Positions 22,985 to 34,605 of a stretch of DNA of 64,000 bases are shown here, piece after piece. Both the position numbers and the translations under genes were made by a program. Location of the stretch: the NCBI GenBank assembly GCA_024138015.1, contig JAMXBB010000009.1, forward strand, positions 39,492,344-39,556,343. The letters are read 5' to 3'. The stretch comes from Lumnitzera littorea (lineage: Eukaryota; Streptophyta; Magnoliopsida; Myrtales; Combretaceae). The first letter of the stretch is position 1; the number at the start of each line of letters is the position of its first letter. The notes beneath the pieces were generated by a model. The model saw nothing but the letters and a program-made list of their open reading frames with translations. It was not told the origin of the DNA and made no database searches.

Positions 22985-24020
22985 CTCTTTAGTCAATAGG
23001 CTTCCTTGCCAACGACTTCTCAGACTCTAATAGGATCCTCCTAATTTGCGTTTAGTTTCCCCTGTCTATCTCGCACACCAATCGCCTCTAATTTCATGCA
23101 AACCAAATCTCTAAGCCAAAAAACCTTATGTTTCACCTTCTAATTATAATATCTGGCCACGCTATGCTAGTATGTTGCAACTCTTGTTTTTGCGAGATCT
23201 CTTATCTCTTCAATAGTATCTAAATTAGCCATCAAACTAATTTAGTTAGTTATCACATCAAAATTTTACATGCATAGATTGGGTAGGTCGAGCTCAATTG
23301 ACAATATTACTTCCATACCATACGCTAATCTGAAGGGCATTTCCCCTGTTGCAATCCTATGGGTAGTCTGATATCCCCATAAAACATCTGGTAATTCAGC
23401 AACATATTTTCCTTTGGCTTGATTAACTCTCCTCTTCAAGCCGCATAAGATAATCTTGTTAACAACTTTCACTTACTCATTAGTCTAAGGATGTGTTATA
23501 GATGTGTAATTTAGACGGATGTCATATTTCTCACAAAATGCCCGAAATTTATCATTATCAAATTGTGGTCCATTATCCATGATTAGCATAAATGAGACCC
23601 TTGATATTGATATAATAAAATTGAAAACAAAAGCCTCGACCTTCTATTCGGTGATCCTTGCTAATGCTTTGGCCTCTACTTCTGCCTACTTGATAAAACA
23701 ATCCATGGCAACAATGACAAATTGTCACTAAGCCATAAACTCTGAAAATGGTCCAAGTATGTCGAATCCACATTAGGCAAAGGGCTAAGGACAGGTTAGG
23801 CAACATAGTTCAATAGAAGGCATATGACTCGATGTCTCATGCTTTTGGCATTGTGGATAGTATCGAATAGACGTTCTCAAGTCATCTTTTATTGTCGGCC
23901 AATGATAGTCAAGTCGTAGGGCACAAATGTATAACGTTTGTCCTTTCACATAATTGTTGCATACACTACCGTGTAACTTAGATAATACTCATTGTATAAG
24001 GACCTTAAGAGGAGCCTAGT
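22985..24020 (-). pseudogene. Integrase of the inner gypsy element, inactivated
   Basis: Reading the minus strand: a zinc-binding N-terminus (HGSVCNN then YYPQCQKHE), the core with GFDILGPF (first Asp), VAMDCFIK, then MDNGPQF (second Asp, near 23563-23584). Next comes a TNE-stop-VKVVNK stretch where the family has 'NGQVEAVNK', so the catalytic Glu is Lys. It continues with GLKRRVNQAKGKYVAELPDVLWGYQTTHRIATGEMPF, typical of plant Ty3/gypsy integrase, and a C-terminal 'DPIRV..VVGKEAY'. Multiple stops interrupt the frame. The join to RNase H is broken by the insertion at 24026-28575. Confidence 0.88.
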
Positions 24021-24025
24021 AGTAT

Positions 24026-27000
24026 TGTCTAAAATTTCTATGTCATGTGTGCACCCATGATAAGAAAATCGCCTTGCAAGTTAGAAATTACAAGACTCTA
24101 AATAGTTAATCACTAAGGTCTTCAATTTTAGTTCATTGACTCATAGTATAATATGAATAACTATGGATATCCATTATTCCATAGTTCTTCAAAACTGTAG
24201 AGAATTGGTATCACCTACTAAAATAGTGAAATAAGATAGATAATTCCAAAAATTCTAAACTTACTAAAGATACTAAACTTAATTGAGATATTAGTCATTT
24301 TTTAGAGCATTCTGAATTAACTACACAAACTTTTCATCATACTTATTCAATGGTAACACTCTACGTTCGGTTCCTATCCCTATCCTAACTACTGATCAAC
24401 TTGCAAGGAAAAGAACCGTCGAGGTGTAATCTTACGCTTAGTGAAATAAATACCTTTGTCAATACTGCATGGCGGAAATTTATTAGATGTACAAACATAT
24501 GAATGCATGAACAATCAATATACTAAACAACGCATGCAGTGGCCTAGGAATTGCATACAACTTAGAATTACGCCCCCTGTAGTCAGGATTTGGAGATAAT
24601 TAACCGACTTAAACCAAAATTCAGGTTCTAAGCCTTGGGTTTTATTTTATTTGCATTATTGTGCTTAAGTTAAAACAAAACCATATATATATGTATACTT
24701 TCTTTCTTGAACAACAAATTATATTTTCAAAATCCCAAATCTAGTGGTGTGATGGCCTTCGCAGTCCACAAACATACGCCCTAAGTAGAAGCCACAAGAT
24801 ACAGCCCTTCGCCGACGATTGGTATCTCCTGGCGCCTAGTAAGCCTATCAGCCTAGGATAGAGACTCAATAAAATGATGACATAGCTAGTGCCCAATCCT
24901 ACAGAAGGCCCTCCTCCTATGAGTCCCTTCCCATCTTCTGCGTAAAGCGATAGTTAGTGTTATCTAAATGCAATTATAGGGAATGCATGATCCATTTAAT
25001 TTCTTAATCATATAAGTAGTTAATCCTATTTTTCAAGGTGATTAGATAATTTCATTCCATACAATTGCATGTATAAATTATCACAAACAATTTCCATTGT
25101 TATATGATTAACATGCCGTAGCATTCAATCACAAATTCGTACACATGCATTCCCTATATCCCACAAGCATCCAATTTATATATATAAGTTTAGGTACATC
25201 TATTCTGTAAGTAAAATCAAGTAAAGAGTTATCAAGAATTCACTCACTTAGCTATACAGGTCAATCTAAGTAGTCTAGGAGTAAGTCGTCTCCAAAAGCC
25301 AGGTCCCTTAGACATCGCAAATACAATACTATAAGGCTTTGAAATAAAACTTAGAAAATTAAGCTATAACCCTTTAAGTTATATTTTTGACTTAGTTTCG
25401 TAATTTTTTCCTATTTTACTTAAAGTTTAATCGTATATAACTTTCTTATTTTAAATCCGATTTTTATGATCTTATAGTCAATCTTCATCGTTTTCAAGTG
25501 TACTTTAACATGGTAAGGTTATATTTTCATGATGAGGCACGCAAAACTACCCATAGGTCATAATAGTAGCGATTCTCATGATTTAGAGTGCTTTTGGGCT
25601 TTGTTTGGTTAATGGGTGTTTTGGTAACTTAGGAAATTCTTTGGCCTTGGGCTTAGGACTTTATTTCAAACTTAAAATACTCTTTAACGTCAAATTTTCA
25701 ACTTTAGTTTACACTCTTGGTGCTAACAACAACTCCTTAAGCTTTTAAGTGAGTCTAAGTTGTCAAATGGGCTTGTTTTTTATTCAAATTAAAGTTAGTG
25801 ACTTTGTTGGGCTTATAAAGTCTTAGGTGGACTTCTTGTGGGCTTTAAAAACAACCTTTCTTAATATTTTAAAGTGCTAGTCAGAGTTTTAATAAAGGCC
25901 CAACTTAGAGTTATAGGCTTAGTTTTAAGTTTTAAGCTTTATATACTTGCTATACTTACTTTGGTTGATCTTTCCACTTTGTTCACTTGGTTTTATCATA
26001 CTTTTAAGTGGCTTTTACTTATGTTCTAGATTTGGCCATGATGAATCCAAGGGGCACTCACTTGGTTTCTCAACTTATTTTATCATTTCCTTAAGTTTAA
26101 GTATTAAATCATAAACTTAAACTACTTGTATTCAAATCTTAACTTGACTTCTCTTCCATGAGATGATTATTAAGCTTATATTTACATGAAAATAGTGGAT
26201 CTCATACTTATTACAACTTCCATATCATTGTTCATGTCTTACAAAGTTAGTTTCCTCATAAAAACTTCATGTGATGGATTTTCCTTTACCTAAGTCTAGA
26301 TTTAAGCATGTTTAACTTAATAGAAGTGAAAATAACATCTAAATGACTTACAAATCCTTATGTCCAGCATGCTTCCCCTTCATTCAAGTTCTCATTTCAA
26401 GATTTTCTCAACTTAAAATCTTTCATTCTAAGTGTTAAACAAGTATCTCTACAAAATACCAACTTTACATGCTCGTATTCCAACTTTCATTTAAGGGTTT
26501 CATAAGTTTGTTTCTTAGGGTAGTCTTAGATGTTTCATTAACTTATGATCATACTCATATCCTCAAGAAATCATGGTGTCCTAACATGTAACACTAATAA
26601 CACAAAGAAACAACTTACTCGTCCTCAAAGTGAAAACAAGGTGGTGGTGCAACTAAGTATCCTCTTAGCTTGTTGTCTTCCCTCCTCTTCTCATAAGTTC
26701 TTTTGGAAGCTAAGGTCTTGATCTTTGAAGTGGATTTTTGGAGATATTCTAAAGTTCTTAAAAGTAGTTTTTGAAGTTGACAAATAGAGGGTACAAAATA
26801 AAGCTTGGAGCCGTGAGTATGGAAGCAAAATAGTGGCAACAATGTTGGGATTTTTTAGGGTTAGATTTCTTTTTTTGGTTTATGTTTAAAGTGAGAGAAG
26901 AGTAAGTGAAAATGAGAGTGAAAGAGGGAGAGAGAGGAAAATTTTTTAATGGGAGGAGAAGTGTGTTCGAGAAGTTTTAATTGGTTATTTTTTAGTATGC

Positions 27001-28575
27001 ACAAATATCAACTTTTTGATAAGACTAAATGATATAAGCATTAACGGGTAAATAGTAGATATGTTAGACATTTGAGTGATGGATAAATGATAGGGCATGG
27101 CCTCTCTTTCCTTTCTTTTCCAACTGGCCATGTAGGGAGCAAATAAGGCATGGTGTTGTCTTGTTATTTAATTTAAAGTTGAACATATAAAATAATGTGA
27201 TAACTTGTCCATATGTAGTATAAGTTATGGTGTGATAAGGGAAGTGTTTTAATAAGTTATCAATAGTTTTTGATAAGTTATCAATTGATAAATGATTCCA
27301 ACTCTCAATTGATAAATTATTTAGGGTGATTGGTTGGTTTACTTATTTATATGCACAAGTCTTATGCATGAAAATAATAAGATTATCTTGTATGAAATTC
27401 CTTTAAATTTTTTTTGTTAAATTGATTTGTAGGTTATGATTTAATTCTTATAAAATTATGAAAATTTCTAGAGTTAAATAAAATTATTCAAATTAAATTA
27501 TCAATTAGTTGCTTAGAATTATAAGTCCTTAATTGTTTTAGGATTTAAGGTTTTGAGTGACTTAGAGTCTGTGGTTCTCGTATTCAAGTTTTATTAATAA
27601 CAAACTTTTGAATTGGAAAATTAAATTCCTTTTTAAATGCAAACTTGAATTCTTAGCTTAGTTTATCCTTAGGAATATTTGGAAAGTACTCTTAATTGAA
27701 TCACAAGTTCACTAAAAAATAAGGTTTACAACTTATCCATATGTAATATGGCTTATAAGTAAAAATAAGGGAATTGTCTATATGAAATTCTTTTAGGGCT
27801 TGGTTCTCAAATTAATTTGTAAGTTGTGATTTGCTTCTTAAGAAATTTTAGAATTTTCTAAAGTTAAATAAAATTTATTGAAATTATATTTTTAATTATT
27901 TATTTAAGGTCATAAGTCCCTGATTATCCTAGGGTTTAGGGTTTTTTACCAACTCGGGAGTAATTGACTTACACTCAGGAGCTTAAGATTCAATTAGCTT
28001 AATTATTTAGAATCATCGCTTTATTATGCAACATACATATATCATATGATAGATTAAAAAAAGAGAAGGAAATTGCTCAATAATATATATATACATATTG
28101 TAGGGCTACTTATGTACACAAGTAAAATTTTATAAATTTATTAATTTATTCCTTTAACTAGCTTAGTTTTGTTGTTTATTATTACTTGAAATAATCATTG
28201 ATTCGTTCGTTATCAGTTTTATATGATTTCACAAAATTATTGATAATTTTATTGATTTATGGCTTTCAAGCATTAAAATAATTTTAGAGTTTTAAAAATT
28301 TTTATGATTTGATATTTACGGTTTCTATTGAGTTTAGGGTTATATTTTTAAAAGTACACATATATAGAGATTTGGGTTTTCTTACATGATTAGGGTTTCC
28401 AAATCGTATAACAAGGTATTTCAAGTTCGTTTTAAGTTCCAAGTTTAAAATTTTAGTCGATTTTCATTTTATGTGGTTTTGTCGACTTAGGGAAATATCT
28501 ACGATACTCAAGTCTGACACCACGTTTAAAAGGTTAAATTTGCGAAGTCTATAGGTTATACATCTTTTGAAGGAA
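24026..28575. mobile_element. Third-layer insertion in the inner pol gene
   Basis: The RNase H to integrase linker is readable up to PYLRY on the right (near 28580) and resumes as APLK...KLHGSVCNN on the left (near 24010). The 4.5 kb between has no pol sequence. Flanks are agtat (24021-24025) and ggtat (28576-28580), a possible target duplication. Inside, motifs typical of long plant gypsy LTRs appear (attacgccccctgtag at about 24567, gtctccaaaagccaggtccc near 25290), and there is no coding capacity. I infer a solo LTR or non-autonomous element. The left end starts TGTCTAAAA, but the right end lacks the expected CA, so boundaries are approximate. Confidence 0.55.
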
Positions 28576-28589
28576 GGTATCGAAGATAA

Positions 28590-29300
28590 GGTTAGAAAAT
28601 ATTGCGTTTGTATAGCTAATTATCTATCAGTATATAATTTGTTACCTGATAAGTCAATCTCCGAGTCTCTTTCCTGTCATCAGGAAGGACACCATCCTTT
28701 AGATAATCTGTAACTGGATCCATTCAAGACCTCTCTTTCGAGTAAGGAGCCAATTCAAAGCTCTACTGAACAATTTGTAATTTCTTATGTAAGAGAAATT
28801 CAACAAAGACTTTGTCGTTCAAATCAGGGAGTACCAAACTGGCCAACTTTGATAGCTTGTCAGTTGCGATGTTTTTACTCCTTGGTGTCATGTGAATAAA
28901 AAAGGACTGAGTCTCCTCTGTAAGCATTCCTACTATCAACGAGTACTTGTTCATTTCTTCCTCTTTTGCTGCATAACTCCCTCTGACTTAATTTACAACA
29001 AGTTGTGAATTAGAGAAAACTTCAACTTTCTTAGCACGAACTTCCTTTACCAATCTAAGTCCAATTATTAAGGCTTCATATTTCACTTCCTTGTTGCTAA
29101 CTAGAAATCCAAACTTTAAGGCATAATTAGCCTTGAGATTATGGGGTCCCTATAGGATAAGACTCATACCACTTCATTCTTTAGTTGAAGAACCATTGGC
29201 ATAAAGATTCCATATTGGCCTCTCAGCAATTTCTATGCTATCTTCCTCACCCATGAATTCAACTAAAAATTCACCATCACTTGAGCTTTTAGTACTGTTC
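28590..29300 (-). pseudogene. RNase H domain of the inner gypsy element
   Basis: Minus-strand fragments of the Ty3/gypsy RNase H. The clearest part (28954-28763) carries 'MTPRSKNIATDKLSKLASL', equivalent to the 'IPR..N..AD.LA+LAS' end of the domain, followed by ELAPYSKERS and MDPVTDYLKDGVLPDD, the linker to integrase. Upstream blocks near 29050-29100 read as the 'N..AEYEALI.GL' region. Stops are scattered. Confidence 0.75.
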
Positions 29301-29799
29301 TAGGTTTGTATTACACGTCATAAGCACTTAGCTCTAAGGAATACTCCATCATCCTTCTTGAGAAATCTAGCCATTACAATGCTTGTCGTAAAGGATGATT
29401 AGTAAGGACTACAATTTGATGAGCCTTAAAGTATGGTTTCAACTTTCTTGCCCAGAAAACTACTGCTAACACAAACTTCTCAATTTTGGTATATCGATGT
29501 TCCGATCCTTACAAGATATGACTCATGTAATAAATTGGCTGATGCTCCTTACCTTCGATTTAGACCAACATAGAGGAAAGTGTTCAGTAATTGATTAACA
29601 AGTATAAATATAAATTCTCTCCTATAATAGGTGTCGAGAGTATTGGTGGTGACGCGATAAATTCTTTAAGCTCGTTGAATGCTCTTTCGCACTTATCCAT
29701 CTACTTGAAATCTTTCCAATTCTTTAAAATTTTAAAGAATTCTGCACACTTATCTGCACTTCTCGACACGAACCTATTAAGGGTGTTATTTGCCCAATT

Positions 29800-30480
29800 A
29801 GCTCTTAAACCTACTTGACAATATGAGGAGACTTCATGTTTTTAATTGCATCAATCTTTCTTGAATTTACTTCAGTATCGTGCTAAGTGACAATGTGTCC
29901 TAAAAACTTTCCAGAAGTAGCACCAAAAATGCACTTCTACGAATTCAATTTCATATTATATCTCCTTAGAGTGCGAAATGTCTCCTCAAGATTAACAAGA
30001 TGCTAATCCTCTATTGTGCTTTTTACAATCATATCGTTGACATATACTTCAATGTTTCGATGGATCTATGGCTTAAACATCATGATGATAAGCTGCTGAT
30101 AAGTTACACTAATGTTTTTTGGCCCAAAGGGCATCACGGTATAATAGTACGTTCTAAAGTTAATGACAGATGATATGTGAACTTCATCTTCCTTATCCAT
30201 TTTAATTTTTTTATAGCTAGAAAATGCATCTATGAAAGAGAGTAAAGCATGCCTAGCAATTGAGTCAACCATCTGATCTATTCTCGGCAAGGGAAAGCAA
30301 TTGGGATAGGCCTTGTTTAGATCCATGAAGTTTATGCACATACACTACTTGCCATTAGACTTCTTAACTAACATATAGTTGATTAGTTAAGTCAAATAAG
30401 GCTTTTCTCGAATGAATCCTACCTTTAAGAGTTTCTAAACTTCTTCTATGGCTACTTGCCTCTTAGGGGTAAAATACCTT
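29800..30480 (-). pseudogene. Reverse transcriptase of the inner gypsy element, dead
   Basis: The best segment (30341-30066) reads MCINFMDLNKAYPNCFPLPR, then FIDAFSSYKKIKM and TYYYTVMPFGPKNISVTYQ, the canonical order of plant Ty3/gypsy RT blocks. The catalytic box follows at about 30033-30045 as YVND instead of YVDD, losing one of the two metal-binding Asp residues. A stop separates it from the preceding block. The thumb and connection continue (EETFRTLRRYNMKLN, then a KCIFGATSGKFLGH-like block). Confidence 0.9.
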
Positions 30481-31099
30481 TTCTTCAATTGAATCACCTT
30501 AGCACTTGGATCAATTTAAAGCTTGTGTACCATGACATCTCTAGGGATACCTGGCATATCTAAGGGGGATTATGCGAATACATTGATATTATCTTGCAGA
30601 AATTCAATTAAACTTTGGCGAATGTCTACTGGCAAGGGTTTCCTTATCCTTGTCATCTTCTCAAGATCATCTCTCAATGAAATTTCTTCTATTTCATCTT
30701 TGGCATTGTCTATGTTGATTGACTTTCCTTCTTGGTAAGTTTCAACTTGAAAAATTTCTTCTTACCTTAATGCTCTTATATACAACGATCTTGCCAACTG
30801 TTGATTCTCTTTACATACACTAACTTTAGTAGGAGTGAGAAATTTGGCCTTAAGGTAGGCAGTAGAAGGGACAATGCTGAATAATTATAGACACGACCGT
30901 CCCATGATCATACTTTATGGGACCAACATTTGACAACAAAGAAGTCTACTTTATCTTCTATAACATGCTCATCATCTCCAATTTAGATTAGTAGAGAAAT
31001 TACTTAAGTTACCTAAACGGATTGATTGTTGAAGGCATACAAATTGTAGCTGTATGATCTTAACTATGCCTTGATCTTCGGTGTCATCTAATCAAAAGC

Positions 31100-31200
31100 G
31101 TGCTAGAAAATAATGAATATCGAACTTCCAATGTCAACAAGAATTTTCTTGACCTCAAAGTTGATAATTCTTGCACTAATCATGAGTACGTCATCGTGGG
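31100..31200 (-). pseudogene. Aspartic protease active-site region of the inner element
   Basis: Minus strand reads MISARIINFEVKKILVDIGS, the plant gypsy protease pattern 'I.NF.V.RVLVDSGSS'. The active-site triad DSG is DIG here (31134-31126), and a stop follows within six codons. Confidence 0.7.
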
Positions 31201-31479
31201 GCCTTTGAATGCCTTCAAAATCTTTTTTTGTAAAGGAAATTGTATTGTCGATTTTAACTTTCTTACCCTAGACATTACAAAGATAATTAATGGCAATAGT
31301 CAAGCTCTTCGAGCTTGAATGGTCTATAATGGAAGGTCCACCAACAATTGTATTAACTATACTATTTGGTGCTCTATTAGTGCTCCCATCTTTTACATCT
31401 TCTTCAACATAAGTTGGGCAAGTGACATTCTCCTGTTCTTCTCGTCTCCTTTAAGATAGTTGCTCAATGGTTTCAACAT

Positions 31480-32787
31480 CATGCATGAGAAACTTGCTTA
31501 AGTACCATCGCTGAATTACATCATTAATCATGTTATTAAGTTGGATGCACTAGTTAGTATTATGGCCCTTCTCACGACATAAATTACAATATTTGTTGGA
31601 ATTTCACCTTGAAGGATTTCCTCTCATCCTTTTGGGCAATTGCAATACATCTCTTTGCCTACACACCTCCATCAATATGTTTGCAATTGGTACATTGAGT
31701 GGTGTACGAACTGAATATGTTCAGATATGTAGCTTCTTTTTCTCAACGGTGGGACATTGATCGTCATCCATTCCAAGTCGATCTTTCACACCTCTCTTTT
31801 TGTTGCCTTTTCTATCTCCTTTATTTTGATTGGCTTCTCGGAAGGCCTTAATGTTGTCTTCTTACCGGATGTAAGACGTGGCTTTAGCTTTGAACTTGGC
31901 AAAAGTTCTTGGCTTATTTTTGCCGAGAGACTTGAAAAAGTTTTTGTGGGGCTTAACACCATCAATAACTATGTTGAGAGCAACATTCATATCTAACTCT
32001 AGAATCTAAACCATTTCAACCATAAACCTAGTCAGATATTCTCTGATAGATTCATTTGATTTCATGTTAAGGATAGAAGAATTCTTGATAGGAAACTTAC
32101 TTACAAGGAAGTGTTAGAGAAACACTTTTGCTAAATCCTCGAAATATGAAATTATGTTCAACTTTAGGTGCTTGAACCATGTATTCGTCACATTCCTCAG
32201 TATTGAGGGAAAAGCTTGCTAAGCTATGACATCTCTCAAGCTGTACAACTTAGCCAAGGTGCAATGGTGCTTAAGATGATCTTCGAGATCTTTTGTTCCA
32301 TCATAGGTTTCAAATTGTGGCAACCTATTGTGCTATGGTATAACCTCGTCTAAGATCTCGATGATGAAAAGGCTCTTCTTAATTTGAAATTATTTACTCA
32401 TGGTAGTAGGGGTGCTAACATACAAAGGTCCAGTATGGTATACCTGTTGTGGTTGCTTCCTCTTATCATTTTTCTTAAGCGTAGGAGCTAAAGGTCTTAT
32501 TATAACTTTAGCTTGCTTTCTAGATAATTTAAGAGAATAGATTGAATCATCATTATTCTCAACATTGTGATTGATGTGTTCTTTGTTTCGACTTAAGTAA
32601 ACATTACCGTAGAAGAGATTAAGGATCTCTTCATGTTTTTTGTCTAATTCTTGGTTTTCTTTAGCTAAGTTGAGGCAAAGTTGCTCCAGCTTAGCCAAAC
32701 ATTATTCGTTTGTATGTTACTTCCCTCTTCATAGTGGTAGGATGAAGTACTAACACCTGCACTTTTTGTTAATCTAGTTCTTGCCAT
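31480..32787 (-). pseudogene. gag of the inner gypsy element
   Basis: Start ATG at 32787, 18 nt beyond the primer site, giving MARTRLTKSAGVSTSS. A Lys/Glu-rich coiled coil follows (32698-32590), then the retrotransposon gag core (LPQFETYDGTKDLEDHL, then TWFKHLKLNIISYFEDLAKV, then SIREYLTRFM) and a CCHC zinc knuckle near 31590-31550 (CNLCREKGHNTN-stop-C). The order and wording fit Tat/Ogre-type gag. Several stops and frameshifts are present, including one just before the last cysteine of the knuckle. Confidence 0.82.
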
Positions 32788-32805
32788 GAGGGTGTGTAAT
32801 AAAAA

Positions 32806-32817
32806 CAAATGGTGCCA
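32806..32817 (-). promoter_or_regulatory. Primer-binding site of the inner element
   Basis: Minus strand tggcaccatttg, four bases past the 5' LTR. It matches the TGGCGCCGTTG primer site of Tat/Athila elements with two CpG-type changes and one more. Confidence 0.65.
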
Positions 32818-32821
32818 AATG

Positions 32822-33265
32822 TGTTAGGTGATTTTGGGATGAAATCTTACTCTTAAAAAACACAAAGAACTAAATAGTATTGAAGCTAGTTTGGTATAGT
32901 CACTTTAATACCTAAGTCAGTAAATATATTTAAGAGAAGATAAGTAAATAGTTGTGGATCATAAGAAAGTTCTTACAATGCTTTTTCACTTTATTTATAG
33001 GTGAATGCCGGGTGTCTAAAGCAACGGTTAATCATTGATCATGAGACATTTGGAAACCTCATAATTAAGTACGTACCTAAAATATGGGAGTGATGGGCAG
33101 TTATGTAATGGAACTGTATTAGATGATAACTGTCCATGCTACTTTTACTAAGTTCAAACCAAACATGAAACTATCTTAGTCGGTGTCTATAGAGAATAAA
33201 GTTACTTAGCTTTTTATCAGTCAAATAGCTAAGTAAATTCAAAGGATGAAATCTGACTATCAACA
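32822..33265 (-). repeat. 5' LTR of the inner gypsy element
   Basis: 444 bp, partner of 18653-19096. Promoter TATAAATA on the minus strand at 32999-32992. Its outer end abuts the resumed outer LTR (cttgagatgatcaaggg). Confidence 0.9.
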
Positions 33266-33843
33266 CTTGAGATGATCAAGGGAGTTTTGGTATAGTAGGC
33301 TTGAAGTAGGTTCCATTGGATTGGTCTATCTGATCTAACATTTCTTGGTTTGAGTCATACTAAAATAATAAATAAAATCTTTATCTGAGTTTAAACTCAT
33401 AAAATAGCTCATTTGAAATTCATTAATAAAGGGCTTTAATCTTAACCATTTTTTACAATCATAATCCAACGAATGAGATCAATAATCATTTCCTATAAAT
33501 ACCCCTTTCTTCTCCTCATTTGAAAGAGGGAGAAAAACTACTATTAACACCATTACTCTATTGGAATCTTGTCTAAAAAATCAAACACTTAAACACCTCA
33601 AGAACTTTACCTCGTTATTCATCAATTGTGGATTTCGATGCCATTGCGCTCCTTCATCTATCATCATTCGTATTAGAGCCTTACCAAGCTTACCTACTCC
33701 TCCTCCCTATACTTCTCTCTTGATCATCCTGTATGAGTTACTCAAGTCATTTTCTTAGTCACGAATAGCACGACTTCATATGTAGTACATACATGACCAT
33801 GCAATACATACGTGACCCTTACATCTATACCTACACCCATACA
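33266..33843 (+). repeat. Outer 3' LTR, right piece
   Basis: Colinear with 9007-9559 of the outer 5' LTR. It keeps a good TATA box (tataaata, 33494-33501) and ends CACCCATACA. Followed by acata, the partner of atata before the 5' LTR. Confidence 0.87.
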
Positions 33844-34019
33844 ACATATTTATTAGAAAAAAGTTAGAAACCCTATGCTTTTAAGCAAAATATCCGTTTT
33901 TAAGTAGTGCAATTTAAGTAAAACTTTTACGTACAAAATATAGTGCATATAAAAGATATTGTTAACCCCCTATTATTATCGCATTAACTCCAACGAAAGT
34001 ACATCCCATAGGTTCATAT

Positions 34020-34430
34020 ATAAGTCAAGTCAAGGTAAGATAATAATGAGCTTGAGCTCAACCTAAACTTGACTTGAACTCAACAAGTTTAAAATTTTGA
34101 ACTCGAGTTTGACTTAAAATGGCTAATCAGCTCAAACTTAATGATACTCATTTAGGTTTGACTACTCTATGAAAATACTTTTCTTCCAATTAATAGAATA
34201 TTGATATGTCATCTTAGCTCGAATTTGACTAATATTTGAACTTAAGTCAAACCTAAACAAACACACAAGCTCATTAAACAAAATATTATGAAACTCGAAC
34301 TCGACTTAGTAAACTACTTAACTAATTTAGGCTCAAGTTTGACTAAACTAATTGAATCGAGTTTAGGTAAATGTTGAGTACAATTCAAGTGACTCATAAA
34401 TAAGTTTCTCATTTATATCCCTATCATCCT
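34020..34430. repeat. Dispersed 'ctcgagcttgact' repeat, copy 1
   Basis: About 400 bp with many short inverted words (gagcttgagctca, gaactcgagtttgact, cgaactcgactta). It matches 63100-63470 in the same order, including caaatattataaag/aaaatattatgaaa and ataagtttctcatttata/ataggtttatctcattta. It looks like a non-autonomous DNA transposon or MITE. Ends and target duplication were not resolved. Confidence 0.65.
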
Positions 34431-34582
34431 CTAATTGTACTTATGGCAAACAACCTCTTTATGCACTATTTCTTGAAACATTTGTTCTCTATTTTGTCTC
34501 AAAGGCGAGCATGCAAACTTTTTATTCATTATATGTTACAATTTCTATAATATTATAACTAATGATATTTTTAGTATCTTCC

Positions 34583-34605
34583 AAAGGGGAGGGAGGAGGA
34601 AGGGG
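34583..34605 (+). other. 23-nt purine tract before an LTR
   Basis: An uninterrupted A/G run ending in agggg, immediately followed by the LTR start TGTCATACTC. This is the position of a polypurine tract in a plus-strand element. Confidence 0.55.

Larger units (their letters stand above)
18653..33265 (-). mobile_element. Inner Ty3/gypsy (Tat-like) retrotransposon, nested and dead
   Basis: A minus-strand element with two 444-bp LTRs (5' at 33265-32822, 3' at 19096-18653), both TGTTAGGTG...TACA/AACA on the plus strand. Reading from the right, it has a primer site, gag, protease, reverse transcriptase, RNase H, integrase, then a gene on the opposite strand before the 3' LTR. Length is about 14.6 kb, including a third insertion of about 4.5 kb. 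The layout (PBS of the TGGCGCC type, long 3' region, antisense extra ORF) matches the Tat lineage. Every coding domain contains stops or altered catalytic residues. It sits inside the 3' LTR of the outer element, so it is younger than that element. No clear 5-bp target duplication remains (agtgt against cttga). Confidence 0.9.
8901..33843 (+). mobile_element. Outer LTR retrotransposon, split by a nested element
   Basis: A plus-strand LTR element. The 5' LTR is 8901-9559; the 3' LTR is split into 18546-18652 and 33266-33843 by the inner gypsy element. Immediate flanks are atata (8896-8900) and acata (33844-33848), a 4 of 5 target duplication. A primer-binding-like site follows the 5' LTR and a purine-rich tract precedes the 3' LTR. 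Internal DNA is about 9 kb and lacks any recognisable reverse transcriptase or integrase. It has only a gag-like start, an antisense plant mobile domain gene relic and a minisatellite. It is best called a large non-autonomous derivative (LARD), probably of the Tat group of Ty3/gypsy judged by its primer site and gag start. Confidence 0.85.
33844..34605. other. Intergenic between the nest and the next LTR
   Basis: No gene. It carries the dispersed repeat at 34020-34430 and the purine tract 34583-34605. Confidence 0.6.

Noticed and set aside
18640..33275. A target duplication for the inner gypsy element
   Set aside because: The five bases on each side (agtgt and cttga) do not match; decay may have erased it. 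The insertion point is instead fixed by the interrupted outer LTR.
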